Shown: positions 60,363 through 64,000 of the stretch, in pieces
How positions within the stretch are numbered: position 1 is the stretch's first letter
Layout of the letters: every line of letters starts with the position of its first letter
Assembly (NCBI GenBank): GCA_031550125.1
Contig: JAVBOW010000017.1
Location: 1-64,000, forward strand
DNA: 64,000 nt
Direction: 5' to 3'
From: JAVBOW01 sp031550125
Lineage (GTDB): Bacteria; Bacteroidota; Bacteroidia; Bacteroidales; Rikenellaceae
Notes under the pieces: generated by a model
Told to the model about the DNA's origin: nothing
What the model saw: the letters and a program-made list of their open reading frames with translations, nothing else
Database searches by the model: none
Made by a program: the position numbers and the translations under genes

Positions 60363-61445
60363 GTGGACCGTAACGATAAAATATACGTGGCGGGCCACCG
60401 CGGGTTGGTAGGCTCCGCGATAGTTGAGAGCCTGCGCGCGCAGGGCTACGCCAATATATTGACGCGCGCCCACGCCGAACTCGACCTTACAGACCAGGCG
60501 GCCGTGGCGCGTTTCTTCGACTGCCAGAGACCCGATTACGTCTTCCTTGCCGCCGCCAAGGTCGGCGGCATAGCGGCGAATAACGCCTATCGGGCCGATT
60601 TTATCGCCGAGAACCTCATGATCCAGAGTAATGTCGTCCGCCAGAGCTATCTCTCGGGTGTACGCAAACTGCTTTTTCTGGGCAGCACGTGCATCTACCC
60701 GCGCGACTGCGCCCAGCCCATCAAAGAGGAGGAGTTGCTCACCGGGCCGCTCGAATATACCAACGAACCGTACGCCATAGCCAAGATAGCCGGAATAAAG
60801 CTCACCGAAAGCTATAACATACAATACGGGACGAACTATATATCGGTGATGCCCACCAACCTCTACGGTCCCAACGACAATTTCGACCTGGAGCGTTCCC
60901 ACGTCCTTCCTGCCCTGCTCCGCAAGATACTTCTCGGCAAGGCGCTTATGGACGGCGACTCCGAAGCCGTCCGCCGCGACCTGTCCCGCCGCCCGGTGGA
61001 GGATGCCGACGGGAGCGACATGGCCCGCGCCCTTGCCGTGCTTGCCAAATACGGCGTGGGTCTCGACGCCGCCACGGGCCGCGCCAGGGTGGGCGTATGG
61101 GGGTCGGGCGCGCCGATGAGGGAATTCCTGTGGAGCCGCGACATGGCCGACGCCTGCGTGTGGGTCATGCAGAACGTAGACTGGAAAGACCTTGCCGCCG
61201 GGAAGACCGAACCAAGGAATTGCCACATTAACATAGGCACAGGCCGCGAGATATCGATAAAAGACCTTGCCGCACTCATAGCCGCCAAGACTGGCTTCGC
61301 GGGCGACATCGTTTTCGACGCCTCTAAACCCGACGGCACGATGCGTAAACTAACCGACCCGTCCCGCCTGCAAGGCCTCGGATGGAGGCATAAGATGGAG
61401 ATAGAGGATGGTATAGAGGCCATGTGCCGCTGGTATCTTTCCTGA
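60363..61445 (+). CDS. fcl: GDP-L-fucose synthase
   Basis: This 360-residue epimerase/reductase starts at a GTG (no nearby ATG). It has GHRGLVGSAIV near 9-19, FLGSTCIYPRDC and the catalytic YAIAKIAG. It turns the gmd product into GDP-L-fucose. The spacing to gmd is four bases, and a terminator lies 20 bases after its stop. Confidence 0.96.
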   Translation: MDRNDKIYVAGHRGLVGSAIVESLRAQGYANILTRAHAELDLTDQAAVARFFDCQRPDYVFLAAAKVGGIAANNAYRADFIAENLMIQSNVVRQSYLSGVRKLLFLGSTCIYPRDCAQPIKEEELLTGPLEYTNEPYAIAKIAGIKLTESYNIQYGTNYISVMPTNLYGPNDNFDLERSHVLPALLRKILLGKALMDGDSEAVRRDLSRRPVEDADGSDMARALAVLAKYGVGLDAATGRARVGVWGSGAPMREFLWSRDMADACVWVMQNVDWKDLAAGKTEPRNCHINIGTGREISIKDLAALIAAKTGFAGDIVFDASKPDGTMRKLTDPSRLQGLGWRHKMEIEDGIEAMCRWYLS

Positions 61446-61465
61446 CCGCCCGCACAGGACGGACG

Positions 61466-61501
61466 AATACCGGAGGGAATCATTCTTCCGGTATTTTTTT
61501 T
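61466..61501 (+). terminator. Terminator after gmd-fcl
   Basis: The stem AATACCGGA/TCCGGTATT (61466-61474/61487-61495) is followed by a T run to 61501. Confidence 0.8.
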
Positions 61502-61629
61502 GTGCTTTTCCTGTAGTTTCGATATTCGTTTTCGGGTTATTTGCGGGTTATTTCTGTGTGCTTTTATGTTTTATTCTGGCCGTTATGTGATATTTTTCGG
61601 TCTTAATGTTTTATTATGAGTAAAGTGGC

Positions 61630-61637
61630 TATATTTG
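61630..61637 (+). promoter_or_regulatory. -7 element for the fimbrillin-like gene
   Basis: TATATTTG is a perfect -7 element, 35 bases before the start codon at 61672. The -33 region lacks a clean TTTG. Confidence 0.5.
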
Positions 61638-61671
61638 CGGTTGTTCACAACCCATTTCTATGTAGCCGATT

Positions 61672-63111
61672 ATGAGAAGAATTATTGTCGCGGCCGCTTT
61701 CACGGTCGCTGTTTGCGGATGCGCTGAAGACGAACCGGCGAGCGTTACAGGTAAAAAGTTCACTGTTTCTGCTCATATAGAGAGCCGCAGGAGCGCGGAC
61801 GGGTACGTTTCCCGCACTTCGATGGACGCCGACGGCTCCATGTCGTGGAGCGCCGGAAGCGACCGTATAGGGATACTCGCCGTGGCCGACGGGGGCGACG
61901 CCCTCGAGGGCAACTACCGTTTCGACATATCCGACGCCGCCGCCGGAACTTTCACCGGCCCGGCGCTTCCGCAGGCCGACGCCTACAAAGCCTATTATCC
62001 TTACGGAGCCTTGGCGCTCAACGGAGGGGAAGTTACGTTCAACCTTCCGGCAACCCAGTCGCAGGCCGTAAGCGGAGGGAGCGGCGACGTCCTGTCCGCC
62101 TGCGATTTCCTCTATTCGGCCGCCGTACCCATAGACGCCGGATCGGGACAGGGACGCGTTGCCTTCAGCCATGCTTTCTCACTTGTCAGGTTCGAGATAA
62201 CAGCCACGGGATTCGCCCAGGGCGACAGGATAACCGGCATATCGCTCTCGGACGCGTCGGCGTGGCCGTTCTTTACCCGCGCCGCACTCACGGCGAGCCA
62301 AACCGTACCGTCGTTCTCCATGCCCGTCAATAGTATATCGCTTTCCGTTTCCGCCCCTGACGGGCATGACCTTACCTCCGGAGGCGGTGTATATGAGGGC
62401 TGGATGCTGGCGGCCTGCCGCAGCGACGCCCGTATTTCGGACCTCAGGCTGCATGTAAACACCACGGCGGGCGACATCTCAATGGGCCTGCCCGCGCCCT
62501 CGGACGGATATTTCATCCCGGGCAGGCGCTATGCGATAGCCCGTACCGTCGACCTGGGCGCTCTATGCGGGGTTATATGGAGTGAAAACGTCGGCGTGGA
62601 CGGCGTGATTGGCGAGAATATAGGGGTGGGGGAGTTTGGCGACGCGGGCCTGTTCACCCGCGGAGGGCATTCCGGAGCTGGCGCGTCCTACGCGGCAAGC
62701 GGCCAGACGGTATACGCCGGCATAGCCAACCCCAGCTCGGCCAGGCCGGGCGACGCAAACATATTCTTCGGAGGAGGCCTGTCCACGCCCGAGCAGACGT
62801 TTACGGCGGGTAATATAGCCCTCAAGGGCGCATCATGCGTAAAGTTGCTGTTCGACAGCTACTGCGGCGAGGGAACGTTCAAATACGCCAACTTAAAAGC
62901 ATTCTACGCTTTCGGACAAAACCCCTCTGCCGGCGACTGGGTGGCCCTTCCTTTCGAAAGGGCCAATACCAACGCCACTACATGGCTGCCGATAACCCCG
63001 TATGAAATAGATACTTCGGGCCAGTCGTGGATATCCCTGCGCTGGCAGGCCGCCCTCGGCGCCGGAGGCAAGTACAGGATAGACAATATGCGTCTGGTCA
63101 CCTCTTTATAA
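61672..63111 (+). CDS. Fimbrillin-like surface lipoprotein
   Basis: This 479-residue protein has a signal peptide ending in the lipobox VCGC (about C17). The region from about 28 to 290 follows the fimbrillin/Mfa-like pattern: RTSMDADGSMSWSAGSDRIGI, YKAYYPYG, NLPATQSQ and the AFSHAFSLVRFEI block. The C-terminal part (about 295-479) is Gly/Ser-rich and ends in beta strands (RWQAALGAGGKYRIDNMRL). Such proteins form fimbriae or sit on the surface. No adjacent tip or anchor gene is seen. It has its own promoter and a strong terminator. Confidence 0.75.
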   Translation: MRRIIVAAAFTVAVCGCAEDEPASVTGKKFTVSAHIESRRSADGYVSRTSMDADGSMSWSAGSDRIGILAVADGGDALEGNYRFDISDAAAGTFTGPALPQADAYKAYYPYGALALNGGEVTFNLPATQSQAVSGGSGDVLSACDFLYSAAVPIDAGSGQGRVAFSHAFSLVRFEITATGFAQGDRITGISLSDASAWPFFTRAALTASQTVPSFSMPVNSISLSVSAPDGHDLTSGGGVYEGWMLAACRSDARISDLRLHVNTTAGDISMGLPAPSDGYFIPGRRYAIARTVDLGALCGVIWSENVGVDGVIGENIGVGEFGDAGLFTRGGHSGAGASYAASGQTVYAGIANPSSARPGDANIFFGGGLSTPEQTFTAGNIALKGASCVKLLFDSYCGEGTFKYANLKAFYAFGQNPSAGDWVALPFERANTNATTWLPITPYEIDTSGQSWISLRWQAALGAGGKYRIDNMRLVTSL

Positions 63112-63155
63112 TGCAAAAACGTTGCGGAATACAAAATTCCGCAACGTTTTTGCAT
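63111..63155. terminator. Bidirectional terminator between convergent genes
   Basis: A perfect 20-bp stem (63111-63130/63136-63155) with a five-base loop, AT-rich at its base, lies between the fimbrillin-like gene and aqpZ. Its start overlaps the final base of the TAA stop. Confidence 0.85.
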
Positions 63156-63169
63156 AGGGATAAACCCGC

Positions 63170-63811
63170 TTATTCTTTCCCTTCGATGGTTTTCCATACC
63201 AGCGAAGCCAGCGCGCCGCCGGCCAAGGGAGCCGCGATGAACAGCCAGAGCTGCGAGAGCGCCGCGCCGCCTTCGAAAAGGGCGGGGCCGAAACTGCGGG
63301 CGGGGTTGACGGAGGTGCCGGTGATGGGTATGCACACTATGTGTACCAGCACCAGGGCCAAGCCTATGGCAAGCCCGGCGAATCCGGCGGGAGCCTTGTT
63401 GCTCGTCGAACCCAGCACAACCAGCACGAAGATGAATGTGAAGAACACCTCGGCCAGCAGGGCGGGTACGAGATTGCCGTCGGCATATTGGTTCGCGCCG
63501 GTTCCGGTCAGGCCCATGGGCGAAGCTATGGCCCACAGCACGATCGAGCCGAGCGTAGCGCCGATGAACTGGAAGAGGATGTACATGCCCGCGTCGCGTC
63601 CCGATATCCTGCCCGAAAGCAGCATGCCGAACGTGATTGCCGGGTTGATATGGCATCCCGAGATACTGCCTATGCAGTAAGCCATGGCCACTACGGCCAA
63701 ACCGAAGGCGAATGCGATACCGAGTATGTCGACGCCGCCGAAAACCGCGCTGCCGCAACCCATAAGGACAAGCACCATCGTGCCTATCATCTCTGCGAAA
63801 TACTTTTTCAT
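63170..63811 (-). CDS. aqpZ: Aquaporin (MIP family channel)
   Basis: This 213-residue membrane protein has six hydrophobic segments and both pore motifs, HINPAITFG near residue 55-63 and SVNPARSFG near 166-174. The arginine after the second NPA and nearby residues suit a water channel more than a glycerol facilitator. It is transcribed toward the terminator shared with the fimbrillin-like gene. Its -7 element abuts that of the divergent lipoprotein gene. Confidence 0.93.
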   Translation of the reverse strand: MKKYFAEMIGTMVLVLMGCGSAVFGGVDILGIAFAFGLAVVAMAYCIGSISGCHINPAITFGMLLSGRISGRDAGMYILFQFIGATLGSIVLWAIASPMGLTGTGANQYADGNLVPALLAEVFFTFIFVLVVLGSTSNKAPAGFAGLAIGLALVLVHIVCIPITGTSVNPARSFGPALFEGGAALSQLWLFIAAPLAGGALASLVWKTIEGKE

Positions 63812-63848
63812 AATACTGTCAGGTTAAAATAGGTTTTATATTTCCGTG

Positions 63849-63880
63849 CAAAGCTACTATATTTGTCATATAATAGCAAA
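63849..63880 (-). promoter_or_regulatory. aqpZ promoter
   Basis: On the minus strand TTTG (63880-63877), 20 bases, TAGCTTTG (63856-63849) match the consensus well. The start codon is 38 bases downstream. Confidence 0.6.
63858..63865 (+). promoter_or_regulatory. -7 element of the last gene
   Basis: TATATTTG lies one base from the aqpZ -7 and 26 bases before the start at 63891. The two divergent promoters overlap. Confidence 0.45.
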
Positions 63881-63890
63881 TCACATTCCG

Positions 63891-64000
63891 ATGAAAATAA
63901 GAACCGTACTCCTTCTTGCTGCATTGCTGTACCTTGCCGCATGCGATCCGTCGGCTTATTACAAACCGTCGTCCGACCCACTGCAATCGTGGAACGACGG
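63891..64000 (+). CDS. Start of a lipoprotein gene (truncated by the window edge)
   Basis: The first 36 codons are visible. The start is a signal peptide with lipobox LAAC (about C18): MKIRTVLLLAALLYLAAC. Nothing further can be said about its function. Confidence 0.65.
   Translation, partial: MKIRTVLLLAALLYLAACDPSAYYKPSSDPLQSWND

Overview
The window looks like a chromosome segment from a member of the Bacteroidota, most likely Bacteroidales and possibly Alistipes/Rikenellaceae (inference). The reasons are many TAnnTTTG-type -7 promoter elements with TTTG about 19-20 bases upstream, AT-rich start regions instead of strong Shine-Dalgarno sites, BACON-domain proteins, a fimbrillin-like lipoprotein, VirE-N proteins and a Bacteroidota-type tyrosine recombinase. 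The core chromosome (about 25-64 kb) is visibly GC-rich. The first 14 kb is much more AT-rich, and the 14.6-24.7 kb cluster is intermediate.

Region 1 (797-14027) is an integrated genetic element of about 13.2 kb. It sits in the 3' end of a tRNA-Pro(GGG) gene (765-839). A 47-base copy of the tRNA 3' end recurs exactly at 13981-14027, so the att sites can be read directly. Beside the right att lies the integrase (12566-13834), followed by an excisionase-like HTH protein, a DUF6291-like protein and two paralogous VirE-N proteins. The cargo is a three-gene operon (unknown protein, LRR protein, BACON lipoprotein) behind a long structured leader, a beta-CASP metallo-hydrolase, and a 1056-residue protein joining a GHKL ATPase to a probable PD-(D/E)XK nuclease, which is a candidate defence gene. 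I see no relaxase or complete replication protein.

Region 2 (14234-24675) is the most unusual part. A divergent XRE regulator faces a tightly spaced eight-gene operon that reads as a phospho-signalling system spanning the cell envelope. Its products are a zinc-ribbon/FHA-like protein, a Ser/Thr kinase-FHA, an FHA-TM-trypsin-like protease, a secreted protein, a PP2C phosphatase-TM-LysM, a Ser/Thr kinase-TM-MORN, a double-BACON protein with a probable outer-membrane barrel, and a lipoprotein. I do not recognise this exact set as a named system.

Region 3 (25-64 kb) is mainly core genome. It holds an HAD phosphatase, a GNAT acetyltransferase and a ROK regulator. A fabD gene lies divergent to a long run of close or overlapping genes: plsC-parE-parC-aroK-purL-Zn ribbon-murI-ftsK-LolA-like. 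These are followed by gyrA, a TPR protein, sufB-sufC-sufD-sufS-tmk, and a DoxX-like membrane protein. A minus-strand trkA-GH3-deoxynucleoside kinase-rRNA methyltransferase operon is divergent from a small Cys-rich membrane protein plus gmd-fcl for GDP-fucose. The window ends with a fimbrillin-like lipoprotein, an aquaporin and the start of another lipoprotein. A 106-base dispersed repeat occurs at 24895-25000 and 53856-53961. No rRNA, CRISPR array or intact insertion sequence was seen.
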